DNA of 64,000 bases from Rathayibacter sp. VKM Ac-2857. GTDB lineage: Bacteria; Actinomycetota; Actinomycetes; Actinomycetales; Microbacteriaceae. The translations under genes and the position numbers were made by a program. The notes under the pieces were generated by a model. That model did not search any database. It saw only the letters and a list, made by a program, of their open reading frames with translations, and was not told the DNA's origin. Where the stretch lies: positions 186,001 to 250,000 of the forward strand of contig NZ_JABMLE010000003.1 in NCBI RefSeq assembly GCF_013205025.1, written 5' to 3'. This document shows, piece after piece, positions 8,188-17,224 of the stretch; positions within the stretch are counted from its first letter, which is position 1, and each line of letters begins with the position of its first letter.

Positions 8188-9642
8188 ATGAACCGAGAAC
8201 TCAAGCGCGTGAGCTTCGTCGTCCTGGCGATGTTCGTGGCGCTCTTCGTGTCCACCTCCACCATCCAGGTCCTCCAGGCCGACACCCTCTCCGAGGACTC
8301 CCGCAACACGCGGACCCTGTACGAGAGCTTCTCGACGGAGCGCGGCGTGATCCTCGCCGGCGGCGAGCCGATCGCCTCCTCGACGCCCTCGGACGACCTC
8401 TACAAGTTCCAGCGCCAGTACGCGAACGGACCGCTCTACTCGGCCGTGACCGGCTACTTCACGCTCAACCAGGGCACGACGGGCATCGAGCGCTCGCTGA
8501 ACGACTACCTCTCCGGCACCTCGAACTCCCAGTTCTTCGACGAGATCAACAACCTCGTCACCGGCCAGGACCCGAAGGGTGCCTCGGTCGAGCTCTCGAT
8601 CGACCCGGTCGCGCAGCAGGCCGCGTTCGACGCCCTCGGCGACTACACCGGAGCGGTCGTCGTCACCGAGCCCGCGACCGGCCGCATCCTCGCCATGGTC
8701 TCCAAGCCGACCTTCGACCCGACCGCCCTCGCGTCGCACGACACCGACGACGTCCTCGCGGCATACCGCGCGCTGAACGACGACCCGACCGATCCGCTCA
8801 TCGACCGCGCCATCGGCGGCTCGCTCAACCCGCCCGGCTCGGTCTTCAAGCTCGTCGTCGCCTCCGCCGCCCTCGAGTCGGGCCGGTTCACGCCGGACTC
8901 CAGCTTCCCCAACGTCCAGGCGTACACCCTGCCGGGCTCGAGCTCGCAGGTCACCAACTCCGGCGGCGGCCTCTGCGGCTCGGGAGACACGGTGACGCTC
9001 GCCACCGCGGTCTCGCTCTCCTGCAACGTGCCGATGGCCGAGATGGGCGTCCAGCTCGGTGCCGCCGCGATCCGCGCGCAGGCCGAGAAGTTCGGCTTCG
9101 ACACCGAGCTCGAGATCCCGATGTCGGTCGAGGCGAGCACCTACCCGCAGACCACGGACGACGCGCAGACGGCGCTGACCGCCTTCGGCCAGTACGAGGT
9201 GCGGGCGACCCCGCTGCAGATCGCGATGGTCTCCGCGGCCATCGCGAACGGCGGCGAGGTGATGCAGCCGAACCTCGTCGACGTCATCCGCTCGCAGGAC
9301 CTCAGCGTGCTCCAGCGCTTCGAGGAGAAGTCGCTCGGGCGGGCCGTGAGCACGCAGACGGCGGACGCCGTGAAGGCCATGATGGTCGCCAGCGTCCAGG
9401 ACGGCGCGGCGACGAATGCAACAATAGGTGGCGTCACGGTGGCCGGTAAGACCGGCACCGCTGAGAACGGCGGGGACGACCCGTACACCCTCTGGTTCAC
9501 CGGATTCGCTCCTGCGGACGATCCGCAGTACGCCATCACCGTCCTCGTGGAGGACGGCGGGGGGCTCGGCCAGACCGGGTACGGCAACCTGATCGCCGCA
9601 CCCATCGCACAACAGGTACTAGAGGCGGTGCTGAACAAATGA
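8188..9642 (+). CDS. pbpA: Penicillin-binding protein 2-type transpeptidase PbpA
   Basis: The 484-residue class B PBP has an N-terminal signal anchor (VSFVVLAMFVALFVSTSTI, about 7-25) and a C-terminal transpeptidase domain with the catalytic motif SVFK (S218, K221), SCN (SLSCNVPMAEM) and KTG (VAGKTGTAENGG). It crosslinks peptidoglycan made by RodA. The ATG lies 7 bases after rodA and its stop overlaps the pknA ATG. In Mycobacterium PBPA is a PknB substrate. Confidence 0.94.
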   Translation: MNRELKRVSFVVLAMFVALFVSTSTIQVLQADTLSEDSRNTRTLYESFSTERGVILAGGEPIASSTPSDDLYKFQRQYANGPLYSAVTGYFTLNQGTTGIERSLNDYLSGTSNSQFFDEINNLVTGQDPKGASVELSIDPVAQQAAFDALGDYTGAVVVTEPATGRILAMVSKPTFDPTALASHDTDDVLAAYRALNDDPTDPLIDRAIGGSLNPPGSVFKLVVASAALESGRFTPDSSFPNVQAYTLPGSSSQVTNSGGGLCGSGDTVTLATAVSLSCNVPMAEMGVQLGAAAIRAQAEKFGFDTELEIPMSVEASTYPQTTDDAQTALTAFGQYEVRATPLQIAMVSAAIANGGEVMQPNLVDVIRSQDLSVLQRFEEKSLGRAVSTQTADAVKAMMVASVQDGAATNATIGGVTVAGKTGTAENGGDDPYTLWFTGFAPADDPQYAITVLVEDGGGLGQTGYGNLIAAPIAQQVLEAVLNK

Positions 9643-11435
9643 GACCCACATCAGGCCTCACCTTCGGGGGACGCTACGAACTGCAGTCCCGGATCGCCAT
9701 CGGCGGCATGGGAGAGGTGTGGCAGGCGACGGATCTCGTCATCGGCCGCACCATCGCGATCAAGATCCTCAAGGACGAGTACCTCGGCGACCCCGGGTTC
9801 CTCGAGCGCTTCCGCGCCGAGGCCCGGCACGCCGCTCTCGTCAACCACGAGGGCATCGCCAACGTCTACGACTACGGCGAGGAGGACGGCTCCGCCTACC
9901 TCGTGATGGAGCTGGTGCCCGGCGAGGCGCTCTCCACCGTCCTCGAGCGCGAGCGCGTGCTGTCGACCGACAAGGTCCTCGACATCGTCGCGCAGACCGC
10001 GCTGGCCCTGCACGCAGCACACGCCGCCGGACTGGTGCACCGCGACGTGAAGCCCGGCAATCTCCTGATCACCCCCGACGGCCGCGTCAAGATCACCGAC
10101 TTCGGCATCGCCCGCATCGCCGACCAGGTCCCGCTCACCGCGACCGGCCAGGTCATGGGCACGGTGCAGTACCTCTCCCCGGAGCAGGCGAGCGGCCAGC
10201 CCGCCTCCCCCGCGACGGACATCTACTCGCTGGGCATCGTCGCGTACGAGTGCCTGGCCGGGCGCCGTCCGTTCACCGGCGAGTCGCAGGTCGCCATCGC
10301 GATGGCCCAGATCAACGACACCCCGCCCGAGCTGCCGGTCACGGTCGCCGAGCCGGTGCGCAACCTGGTCTACTCCTGCATCGCCAAGAAGCCCGTCGAC
10401 CGCCCGGCGACCGCCGCCCACCTCGCCCGCGCCGCGCAGGCCCTGCGCTCCGGCGACGTCCGCGGAGCCGCGCTCGCGGTGCCCGCCGTCGCCGCCGACC
10501 TGCCCAGCACGCAGGCCACCACCGTCCTGCCCTCCGCGGCGGGGAACGCGACCCAGGCGACGACGATCCTCGGCGCCGGAGCGACCACCGCCTTCGCGGC
10601 GAACCCGCCGACGGGCGCCGTGGACGCGCCGATCGAGGCCGAGGAGCCGCGCAAGCGCAGCCCCTGGACCTGGCCGCTCGTCGCCCTGATCGTGATCCTC
10701 GCCGTCGTGATCGGCGGCACGATCTTCGCGCTGACCAGCAACGGCGGCGTCGAGGCCCAGCCGACGCCGACCCAGACGGTGAGCCAGACCCCGTCGCAGG
10801 CGCCGTCCCCCTCGCAGACCCCGTCGGCCACGCCGAGCTCGAACATCGTCGTGATCAACTCCTCCGACTACGTCGGCCGCCCGTTCGACGAGGTCGAGGC
10901 GGAGCTCACCGACCTCGGCATGGGCGTCCAGCGCGAGGAGGGCTCGAGCGCCCCGAGCTCCGACCAGGTCGGCACCGTCGAGGAGGTCAACCCGACCGCC
11001 AACGTGATCAAGGGCACCACGATCGTCGTCACGACCTACACCGAGGTCGCCGTCCCCGGTGCTCCGACCGCCGTCCCGACGGTCACCCCCGCCGCGTCGA
11101 GCGTCGAGCCGGGCGAGACGTTCAACGTGACGTGGAGCAACTACAACCAGTGCCCGAGCGGAACCTCCGTGACCGGTTACCGCGTGACCGTCGCCGGCGA
11201 GGGCGCGACCGTGACGAGCACCAACCCGTCGACCTCGACCACCGCGACGATCCAGGCCGGCTCCGCCGCCGGCACGATCGACATCACCTACACGGTGCTC
11301 TGCGGCGAGCCCGAGTCCCCCGCCTCGCCCACCCTCTCGGTCCCCGTCACGGCCCCGGCCCCGACGCAGACCCCGACGGCTACGTCCACCGGGACTCCGT
11401 CGGCGGACCCGTCGGGTGTGCCCGACGAGCGCTGA
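9639..11435 (+). CDS. pknA: Ser/Thr protein kinase with one PASTA domain and an Fn3-like extracellular domain (PknA position)
   Basis: The 598-residue membrane kinase has a cytosolic Hanks-type domain (residues 12-270): glycine loop GGMGEV, K42, catalytic HRDVKPGN (H134-D136) and DFG (D154), all intact. A linker leads to one membrane helix (about 345-367). Outside are one PASTA repeat (about 405-470) and a roughly 95-residue Ser/Thr/Pro-flanked beta-rich domain resembling Fn3 (GETFNVTWSNY ... VTGYRVTVAG) with two cysteines. Mycobacterial PknA has no such ectodomain, so the outside part is a lineage-specific sensor. It ends the fhaA operon before a strong hairpin. Confidence 0.9.
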   Translation: MRPTSGLTFGGRYELQSRIAIGGMGEVWQATDLVIGRTIAIKILKDEYLGDPGFLERFRAEARHAALVNHEGIANVYDYGEEDGSAYLVMELVPGEALSTVLERERVLSTDKVLDIVAQTALALHAAHAAGLVHRDVKPGNLLITPDGRVKITDFGIARIADQVPLTATGQVMGTVQYLSPEQASGQPASPATDIYSLGIVAYECLAGRRPFTGESQVAIAMAQINDTPPELPVTVAEPVRNLVYSCIAKKPVDRPATAAHLARAAQALRSGDVRGAALAVPAVAADLPSTQATTVLPSAAGNATQATTILGAGATTAFAANPPTGAVDAPIEAEEPRKRSPWTWPLVALIVILAVVIGGTIFALTSNGGVEAQPTPTQTVSQTPSQAPSPSQTPSATPSSNIVVINSSDYVGRPFDEVEAELTDLGMGVQREEGSSAPSSDQVGTVEEVNPTANVIKGTTIVVTTYTEVAVPGAPTAVPTVTPAASSVEPGETFNVTWSNYNQCPSGTSVTGYRVTVAGEGATVTSTNPSTSTTATIQAGSAAGTIDITYTVLCGEPESPASPTLSVPVTAPAPTQTPTATSTGTPSADPSGVPDER

Positions 11436-11453
11436 CCCTCCTCGCTCGACCGG

Positions 11454-11493
11454 GCCCGCCCTCCGACCGCGACCGCGGCACCGGAGGGCGGGC
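11454..11493 (+). terminator. Bidirectional terminator between pknA and the 66-aa gene
   Basis: The gcccgccctccg arm at 11454-11465 pairs with cggagggcgggc at 11482-11493 (12 perfect pairs). It lies between two convergent genes and can serve both. Confidence 0.8.
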
Positions 11494-11502
11494 TCCTCGC
11501 TT

Positions 11503-11703
11503 TCAGCGGCCGCGGCCGTTCCGCCGACGGACCAGGCCACGAGTGACCAGCGCAGCGACCACCCCCGAGACGGCAGCGATGCTGATCCTTGCCGGCGCGG
11601 GCAGCTCCGTTCCCAGAGCGAGCCCCGCTGCGACGGCGAGGACCACGAGCAGGAGCGCGAAGACGGCGAGGCGATCCGCGGAGAATCGAGAGGACGAGGA
11701 CAT
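11503..11703 (-). CDS. Small two-helix membrane protein of unknown function (66 aa)
   Basis: A 66-residue protein starts at ATG 11703, preceded on its strand by GAAGGAAC at a good distance. It contains two hydrophobic segments (LAVFALLLVVLAVAAGLALG and ISIAAVSGVVAALVTRGLV) and ends in a basic tail (RRRNGRGR), so both ends are probably cytosolic. The longer upstream frame lacks a credible start. I recognise no family. It sits between the two kinase genes, convergent with pknA and divergent from pknB. Confidence 0.65.
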   Translation of the reverse strand: MSSSSRFSADRLAVFALLLVVLAVAAGLALGTELPAPARISIAAVSGVVAALVTRGLVRRRNGRGR

Positions 11704-12001
11704 GGAGTTCCTTCGATCGAGGCCGGTTTGACGGACGACGAGCACGTTCCGACGGGCCGGCGGCGTTGATGAGAAGAAATCACCATCTGCCATCCCGAGG
11801 CCGGGCGTCAACGGGAATCCAGGATGTGGCGCGAAGCAGTGTCAGGCCACGTCGGTCTCGGAAGGATCCGCGCGCGTAGCTCAGCGGGCGGCGCGATGAG
11901 CGCCCGGCGCCGTGCGCCGGGCTGCCAGGAGGCGCCCGGGTACACTTGCCCTGGCTCCCCGGGGGCCGTGCCACACGGAAGTACAGGGCGGGAGCGTGCG
12001 C

Positions 12002-13705
12002 GTGACGGATGAGGGACGCCTGATCGCAGGACGGTATCAGGTCGGGCCCCGGCTCGGTCGCGGCGGGATGTCCGAGGTCTACCTCGGCACCGACACCCGC
12101 CTGGGGCGCACTGTCGCGATCAAGGAGCTCAAGCTCTCCCTGTCGTCCGACTCCGCCTTCCGCCTGCGCTTCCGGCAGGAGGCGCAGTCCGCGTCGCGGA
12201 TGTCGCACCCGACCATCGTCCGCGTCTTCGACGCCGGCGAGGAGGTCTCGCTCGACGACAACGGCGCGGAGTCGCGCCGTCCGTTCATCGTGATGGAGCA
12301 CATCGAGGGGCGCCTGCTGAAGGACGTCATCGCCGAGGGACCCGTCGACGTCGACGAGGCCGTCCGCATCACCGAGGGCATCCTCACCGCACTCGAGTAC
12401 TCGCACCGCGCCGGAGTGGTCCACCGCGACATCAAGCCCGGCAACATCATGCTGACGCCGTCGGGCCAGGTGAAGGTGATGGACTTCGGGATCGCCCGCG
12501 CCGTCTCCGACTCCGCAGCGACCGTGGCGCAGACGACCGCGATCCTCGGCACCGCCGCCTACTTCTCACCGGAGCAGGCGAAGGGCGAGCAGGTCGACGC
12601 GCGCAGCGACCTCTACTCCGCCGGCATAGTCCTGTTCGAGCTGCTCACCGGCCGCGCCCCGTTCCGCGGCGACACCCCGGTGGCGGTCGCCTACCAGCAC
12701 GTCAGCGAGACGCCGCCGGCCCCCAGCTCGATCAACTCCGCCGTCTCCGCCGCGCTCGACGGCGTCGTCGCCCGGGCGCTGTCCAAGGACCGCTACGAGC
12801 GCTTCCAGGGCGCCGCCGAGTTCCGCGACGACCTGCGCGACGCCGCGGCCGGCCGCCTCCCCGACCACCGGCCGATCGACGAGCTGACCACGTCGCTCTT
12901 CGCCGCTCGCGCCGGCGGCGGCATGAACGACTCCGAGCTGGCCCTGCGCCAGCTCGCCGAGGACAACTCGATCGTCCGCACGCAGCGCCGCCCGCCGGTG
13001 CTCTGGATCTGGTCGTCGATCGTGGTGCTCGCGGTCATCGTGGCGGCGCTGGTCATCTGGGTGCTCACGCTGCAGCCGTCGACGACGCTGCCCTCCCAGT
13101 CGCGCGAGGTCCCCGCGCTGACGGGCACCAGCTACGACAGCGCGCAGTCGACGCTCACCGAGCTCGACCTCGTGGCGAGTCAGCTCGCCGAGTTCAACGA
13201 CACGGTTCCGGCGGGCGAGGTGATCCGCACCGACCCCGGATCGGGCACCATCGTCGCGCCCGAGACCGTCATCCGCGTCTACGTCTCGCAGGGCGCTCAA
13301 CCAGTGGCCGTCCCGGAGACGGCCGGCTCGTCCCTCGCGGACGCGATCGCCGCCCTCACCGGCGCCGGCTTCGCGGAGGGCTCGCAGACCCGGCAGAACT
13401 CGCCCACGGTGCCCGCCGACGTCGTGCTCTCGAGCTCACCGGCCGGCGGCCAGCAGATCGAGCCCGGCGCGCAGGTCGATCTCGTCGTCTCCTCCGGGCA
13501 GGTCACCCTGCCCGACCTGGTCGGCCAGACGCTCAGCACCGCGCTGGCCACTCTCGCGTCCGAGCAGCTCCAGCTGATCGGCGAGGAGGCCCCCGACGAG
13601 ACCTGCGAGTCCGTGCGCGCCAACCCGCCGATCACCACCCAGTCGGTCGCGCCGGGCGACGTCCCCCAGGGCTCCACCATCGAGCTCGGCTTCTGCGCCG
13701 GCTGA
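12002..13705 (+). CDS. pknB: Ser/Thr protein kinase PknB with three PASTA repeats
   Basis: The 567-residue membrane kinase has a kinase domain (1-275) with GRGGMSEVY, K41, HRDIKPGN (H141-D143) and DFGIARA. The activation segment has adjacent threonines (QTTAILGT) as in PknB. There is one membrane helix (about 333-357), then three PASTA repeats (about 365-430, 431-497, 498-567), which bind muropeptides or lipid II. GTG 12002 is chosen because GGAG at 11991-11994 has proper spacing. GTG 11996 is too close to it, and the longer frame has no RBS. A TACACT -10-like box lies at 11941-11946, so it has its own promoter and is separate from the pknA operon. Confidence 0.93.
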   Translation: MTDEGRLIAGRYQVGPRLGRGGMSEVYLGTDTRLGRTVAIKELKLSLSSDSAFRLRFRQEAQSASRMSHPTIVRVFDAGEEVSLDDNGAESRRPFIVMEHIEGRLLKDVIAEGPVDVDEAVRITEGILTALEYSHRAGVVHRDIKPGNIMLTPSGQVKVMDFGIARAVSDSAATVAQTTAILGTAAYFSPEQAKGEQVDARSDLYSAGIVLFELLTGRAPFRGDTPVAVAYQHVSETPPAPSSINSAVSAALDGVVARALSKDRYERFQGAAEFRDDLRDAAAGRLPDHRPIDELTTSLFAARAGGGMNDSELALRQLAEDNSIVRTQRRPPVLWIWSSIVVLAVIVAALVIWVLTLQPSTTLPSQSREVPALTGTSYDSAQSTLTELDLVASQLAEFNDTVPAGEVIRTDPGSGTIVAPETVIRVYVSQGAQPVAVPETAGSSLADAIAALTGAGFAEGSQTRQNSPTVPADVVLSSSPAGGQQIEPGAQVDLVVSSGQVTLPDLVGQTLSTALATLASEQLQLIGEEAPDETCESVRANPPITTQSVAPGDVPQGSTIELGFCAG

Positions 13706-13765
13706 CCCGTGCGCGCCGCCGGACTCCCGGCTTCCTCCCGCCCGTGACAGGGCGACGCCCCTCCC

Positions 13766-14090
13766 TGTTGGTCGAGTAGCCCCGGAGGGGCGTATCGAGA
13801 CCCGCCGTCCTCAGAAGACGGGTCTGCAGACTGGTCCTCCTGGCGCTGGTGGATCTCGATACGCCCGCTGCGCGGGCTACTCGATCAGCATGGACATCCC
13901 CAGACCGACGAGGTGATCTCTCTCCATCGGCGGTGAGGGACAGGACCCGGCGTCGGCCCTTCATGCTGGTCGAGTAGACCCGAAGGGGCGTATCGAGACC
14001 CACCGTCCTCAGAAGAGGGGTCTGCAGACTCGTCCTCCTGGCGTCGGTCGATCTCGATACGCCCGCTACGCGGGCTGCTCGATCAGCACG
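13766..14090. repeat. Two full copies of the 127-130 bp palindromic intergenic element
   Basis: The gap between convergent pknB and the AraC gene holds two composite elements, 13766-13892 and 13962-14090. Each has a reverse half-unit (tcgagtag...cgtatcgagac) and a forward half-unit (tctcgatacg...ctcgatcagca) around a conserved middle containing gtctgcagact. Half-units are 13766-13803, 13851-13892, 13962-14001 and 14049-14090. Each half-unit has its own small GC-rich hairpin, and the two halves pair as a long imperfect inverted repeat. No coding capacity is seen. Confidence 0.9.
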
Positions 14091-14107
14091 GGCGACACCC
14101 TCCGGAG

Positions 14108-15103
14108 CTACGCCCGCCGCGCCGCGTCCGCGAGCGGCAGCGCGAGCCGCAGGAGCCCGTCGTCCGGCGAGCCGGCCTCCACCGGAGTCCCGACCCGGCC
14201 GCGGATGTCGCTCGGCGTGAGCCCCTCCCGGCGCTTCAGCGCTCGGCGGAGGTGATCGGCCGAGGAGAAGCCCGACGCCGCGGCGATCGCCTCCAGCGGC
14301 ACCTCGCGCGGTCGCCGTCGGAGCAGCTCCACCGCGCTCGCGACCCGCGCGCGCTCGATCTCGCTGGCCACCGTCGTCCCCGCGTCCTCGAACAGACGCT
14401 GGAGTGACCGCGTCGACACGTTGACCGCGTCTGCGACCGCCTCCGGGGTGCAGCGCGGCGTCCGGTGGGTCCGGTCGATCACGGTCCGCGCCCGGCCGAG
14501 CGTCGCCGCACGCACGCTCGTCGTCCCGGGCTGAGATCCGGCCGACGCGAGGAACGCGCTCACGAGGAGCTGCTTGACCACGTGACCGAAGCCCTCGACC
14601 TCGCTGTCCGAAGGAAGCCCGGTGCCCGACTCCGCCGCCAGAGCGAACGCGGTCGTGAAGGCGAACGCCGCGCGAGTGGAGCGCGCGTCCGGATCGAGCG
14701 CGTGCACGTTCGCGCCGAGGTCGAAGCCGTAGCGGCGCATCTCGTCCGCAGGGATCGCCACCTGGAGCGAGGTGACGGGCATCGTCGACTCGGTGGTGAA
14801 GCTGGTCGTTCCCGGCTGGTAGGCGATCGAGCCGGGGCGCAGCAGCGCCGTCCGGTCCGGTCCGACGAGCCGGACCGCGCCCTCGATCAGGAAGCTGAAG
14901 TTCAGGAGCGACGTGTCGTCCGCACCCCAGGTTCCCCGCAGGACTCGCAGCGGCGAGCTCGTCAGGAGGACGACGCTGATTCCGGCAGCGGTGAAGCCCG
15001 ACCCGGCCAGTCGCGGCACCGTGCCCGGCTTGACCACGATCCTCGGCCCGAGCGTCTCGAGCTCCCTCATTCCGGAATAAGCCCAGGAAATCGATTCCAC
15101 CAT
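14108..15103 (-). CDS. AraC family transcriptional regulator
   Basis: The 331-residue protein has an N-terminal AraC-binding-like sensor domain (cupin-like, with LLRPGSIAYQPGTTSFTTES) and a C-terminal double helix-turn-helix: CTPEAVADAVNVSTRSLQRL (first HTH) and IAAASGFSSADHLRRALKRR followed by GLTPSDIR (second). Start ATG 15103 is preceded by GAGG six bases upstream. A GTG at 15130 would add nine residues but has no RBS. It stands alone beside repeat elements and a 385-base gap, so its target and effector are unknown. Confidence 0.88.
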   Translation of the reverse strand: MVESISWAYSGMRELETLGPRIVVKPGTVPRLAGSGFTAAGISVVLLTSSPLRVLRGTWGADDTSLLNFSFLIEGAVRLVGPDRTALLRPGSIAYQPGTTSFTTESTMPVTSLQVAIPADEMRRYGFDLGANVHALDPDARSTRAAFAFTTAFALAAESGTGLPSDSEVEGFGHVVKQLLVSAFLASAGSQPGTTSVRAATLGRARTVIDRTHRTPRCTPEAVADAVNVSTRSLQRLFEDAGTTVASEIERARVASAVELLRRRPREVPLEAIAAASGFSSADHLRRALKRREGLTPSDIRGRVGTPVEAGSPDDGLLRLALPLADAARRA

Positions 15104-15488
15104 GTGATGCCTCGGAATTCTCTTTTCCACAGCACCGGTCCCCTAACCGGCGCCCTCCGATTATGCCCGGCGAGCCCCGCGCATCATCCGCCACGGCTCC
15201 GTCAAATCACGCCACCTGATCGGGGGGCCTCCTCGGAACGCTCGGGAGATGCCTCCCCGTCCTGGCGCCGATCCGAGGCGGAGTACGCGCTCTCATAGCG
15301 GGTGGATGGCGTGGATCGCATCTGCCCTGACGGGGATGCACACCCCCCTTGTCGGGGCCACTGGACCGAGGGAATGCTCGCATGAGCGGACGTGAATAGC
15401 CTGGCGATATCTCGATCAATTCGCGGAGGGACTGCGCGGATAAGTCCCCCTCGCATTGAAGCCTTCACGCCGCACCCGCCCGGCACGC
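15104..15488. other. 385-base gap upstream of the AraC gene
   Basis: I see no supportable gene: overlapping frames of 70-94 codons on both strands lack an RBS and a recognisable product. It is less GC-rich near 15060-15130. It presumably carries the AraC-gene promoter and the end of the trpG transcript. Confidence 0.45.
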
Positions 15489-16091
15489 CTACTGAGTCCG
15501 GGGAGTCCTCTCCACCTCGGTGAGCCAGTTCGCCAGCAGCCGACGACCGCCCTCGGTGAGCACCGACTCGGGATGGAACTGGACCCCGACCGCCGGTGCC
15601 GAGCGGTGACGCACCGCCATCACGACCCCGTCGGGTGTCACCGCACTGACCGCGAGCTCCCGGGGCAGGGTCGAGCGCTCGACCGCGAGCGAGTGGTAGC
15701 GCATGGCCGTGAATCCCGACGGGATGCCGGAGAACAGCGGGTCGCCGTCGTGCAGGACCGAGGAGGTCCGGCCGTGCAGCAGCTCCGGCGCCTCGCTCAC
15801 GTGCGCGCCGAGTGCGTGGGCCAGGACCTGGTGGCCGAGGCAGACCCCGAGGAGCGGCTGGGCCGCGGCGATCGCATGCCGCACGAGCGCCACGGAGGTC
15901 GGCACGTCCTCCGGTCGACCCGGCCCGGGAGACAGCACGATCCCCTCGCTCCGCGACGCCCTCTCGAGAGCTTCGCTCGGAGACAGCTCCGCCCCCTCGA
16001 CGACGTCGACCTCGGCCCCCGCCTCGCGGAGGTAGGCGACCAGAGTGAAGACGAAGCTGTCGTAGTTGTCGACCACCAGCACGCGCGTCAT
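15489..16091 (-). CDS. Class I glutamine amidotransferase (TrpG/PabA type)
   Basis: The 200-residue protein has the catalytic triad C84 (GVCLGHQ), H173 and E175 (QFHPES), and the start motif VVDNYDSFVF typical of anthranilate and aminodeoxychorismate synthase component II. It would release ammonia from glutamine for a chorismate-using partner encoded elsewhere, so PabA and TrpG cannot be separated. ATG 16091 is chosen because the motif begins there; the longer frame adds a non-homologous peptide. Actinobacteria keep a trpG-type gene beside pknB and crgA, as here. It follows the sortase and the 52-residue gene on the same strand. Confidence 0.9.
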   Translation of the reverse strand: MTRVLVVDNYDSFVFTLVAYLREAGAEVDVVEGAELSPSEALERASRSEGIVLSPGPGRPEDVPTSVALVRHAIAAAQPLLGVCLGHQVLAHALGAHVSEAPELLHGRTSSVLHDGDPLFSGIPSGFTAMRYHSLAVERSTLPRELAVSAVTPDGVVMAVRHRSAPAVGVQFHPESVLTEGGRRLLANWLTEVERTPRTQ

Positions 16092-16116
16092 CGCGGCGGC
16101 CGCGTGCGCAGCCGGG

Positions 16117-16275
16117 TCACGACCCAACGGTGACGTTCTGGTCGAGCACGAGCGACTGCACCCAGGGGAAGACCCATTCGGCCAGTGCGGCGAGCACGGC
16201 GACCACGAGGACGATCACGAGGAGCAGCCGGAGCCACCAGGGCCCGGGCAGGATCCGCCACAGCGCTGCGTACAC
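16117..16275 (-). CDS. Small single-span membrane protein (52 aa) between sortase and amidotransferase
   Basis: A 52-residue protein starts at GTG 16275, 2 bases after the sortase stop, with AGGAGGG about 6 bases upstream on its strand. It has a basic/aromatic N-terminus (YAALWRILPGPWWLRL), one membrane helix (LLLVIVLVVAVLAALAEWVF) and a short polar tail. The tight coupling and strong RBS make it a real gene. I recognise no named family. It may assist the sortase or anchor a small complex, which is inference from adjacency only. Confidence 0.75.
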   Translation of the reverse strand: MYAALWRILPGPWWLRLLLVIVLVVAVLAALAEWVFPWVQSLVLDQNVTVGS

Positions 16276-16277
16276 GG

Positions 16278-17078
16278 TCAGCCCTCCTGCGCGAGCGACG
16301 CCGCGATCTCGGCAGGCGCGCCGGCGGAGCGCGGCTGCCACGACTCGAAGACGCCGTAGGCGATGATCCGCTCGGCGGTGGACAGCAGGGGATTGCAGCT
16401 CGTGAGCGTGATCAGCCGGTCGGTCGGCGTCACGCCGGTCGTCCACGGCACGGGATCGATGACCTGGATCTCCGAGGGCTGCACGTACTCGAGGTTCCGG
16501 AACCGGTAGGTGTACCAGCCGTCCGCCGTCTCGATGTAGATCGCGTCCCCCAGCTGGAGCTCGTCGATCAGGTGCATGCCGCCTCCGTAGGCGCTGCGAT
16601 GCGCTGCGAGGGCGAAGTTGCCCACCTCGCCCGGCATCTGCGTGCCCGGATAGTGGCCGATGCTGCCCTCGTCGAGGACGTTCTCGGCGTCCACCCCCTC
16701 GGCGATGGTGCGGACCCAGCCCTCGCCGTAGCGCGGGACGTAGAGGTTGCCGAACGAGGTGTCGAGCGCCGACACCGGAGCGATGACAGGGTCTCCGTAG
16801 CCGGCCGGCGTCTCGCTCGGCGCCGTCGACGGCTCGGGAGCGGGAACGGCCTCGTCCCAGCCCTGCCGGAGCTCCGCGGCCTCGGAGGTCTGCTGACCGG
16901 CGATCACCGCGTCGTTCCACCACAGCTGCCAGCCGAGATAGAGGAGGACGAGCGCACCCGCTGTCATGAGCAGCTCGCCCAGGACCCCGAAGAAGGTCAG
17001 GCGACGGCGCGGCCGGCGGGTGCTCGGTCGTCGCTCGCGCGGTCGCAGCGGTGCGGCGGCGGGCGACGGGACACTCAT
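16278..17078 (-). CDS. Class E sortase
   Basis: The 266-residue protein has a basic N-terminus, one membrane helix (about 33-52), a Pro-rich linker and a sortase domain with catalytic H160 (AHRS), C228 (LTSCNP) and R237 (ERIIAYG). Class E sortases of high-GC Gram-positives cleave LAxTG-type signals and attach proteins to peptidoglycan. No substrate with such a sorting signal is in the window, so it is a housekeeping enzyme acting on distant gene products. It starts the minus-strand group sortase, 52-aa protein, amidotransferase. Confidence 0.93.
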   Translation of the reverse strand: MSVPSPAAAPLRPRERRPSTRRPRRRLTFFGVLGELLMTAGALVLLYLGWQLWWNDAVIAGQQTSEAAELRQGWDEAVPAPEPSTAPSETPAGYGDPVIAPVSALDTSFGNLYVPRYGEGWVRTIAEGVDAENVLDEGSIGHYPGTQMPGEVGNFALAAHRSAYGGGMHLIDELQLGDAIYIETADGWYTYRFRNLEYVQPSEIQVIDPVPWTTGVTPTDRLITLTSCNPLLSTAERIIAYGVFESWQPRSAGAPAEIAASLAQEG

Positions 17079-17211
17079 GCGACGAGTCTAGGCGCGGGTC
17101 GAGCGCCGCAGACGGGCGGCGGCGGCCGCTGGCGCGTTCTCCACAGCGGCTCCTGCGCGCCTCCACGGCATCCCCCCGGTCTCGCGCTCCCGGTCGACGG
17201 CCATCGCCCGG

Positions 17212-17217
17212 TACAGT
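17212..17217 (+). promoter_or_regulatory. -10 element of crgA, probable leaderless start
   Basis: TACAGT lies 7 bases before the crgA ATG at 17225. With transcription starting about 7 bases after a -10 box, the mRNA would begin at the start codon. Confidence 0.45.
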
Positions 17218-17224
17218 GGAAGGC

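Noticed and set aside
11868-11945. tRNA-like start (gcgcgtagctcagcggg)
   Set aside because: No matching acceptor 3' strand, anticodon arm or T-arm follows; only the D-arm-like string is present.
15202-15486. A 94-codon minus-strand frame in the AraC-trpG gap
   Set aside because: No RBS, unremarkable composition and overlapping frames on both strands; not distinguishable from chance.
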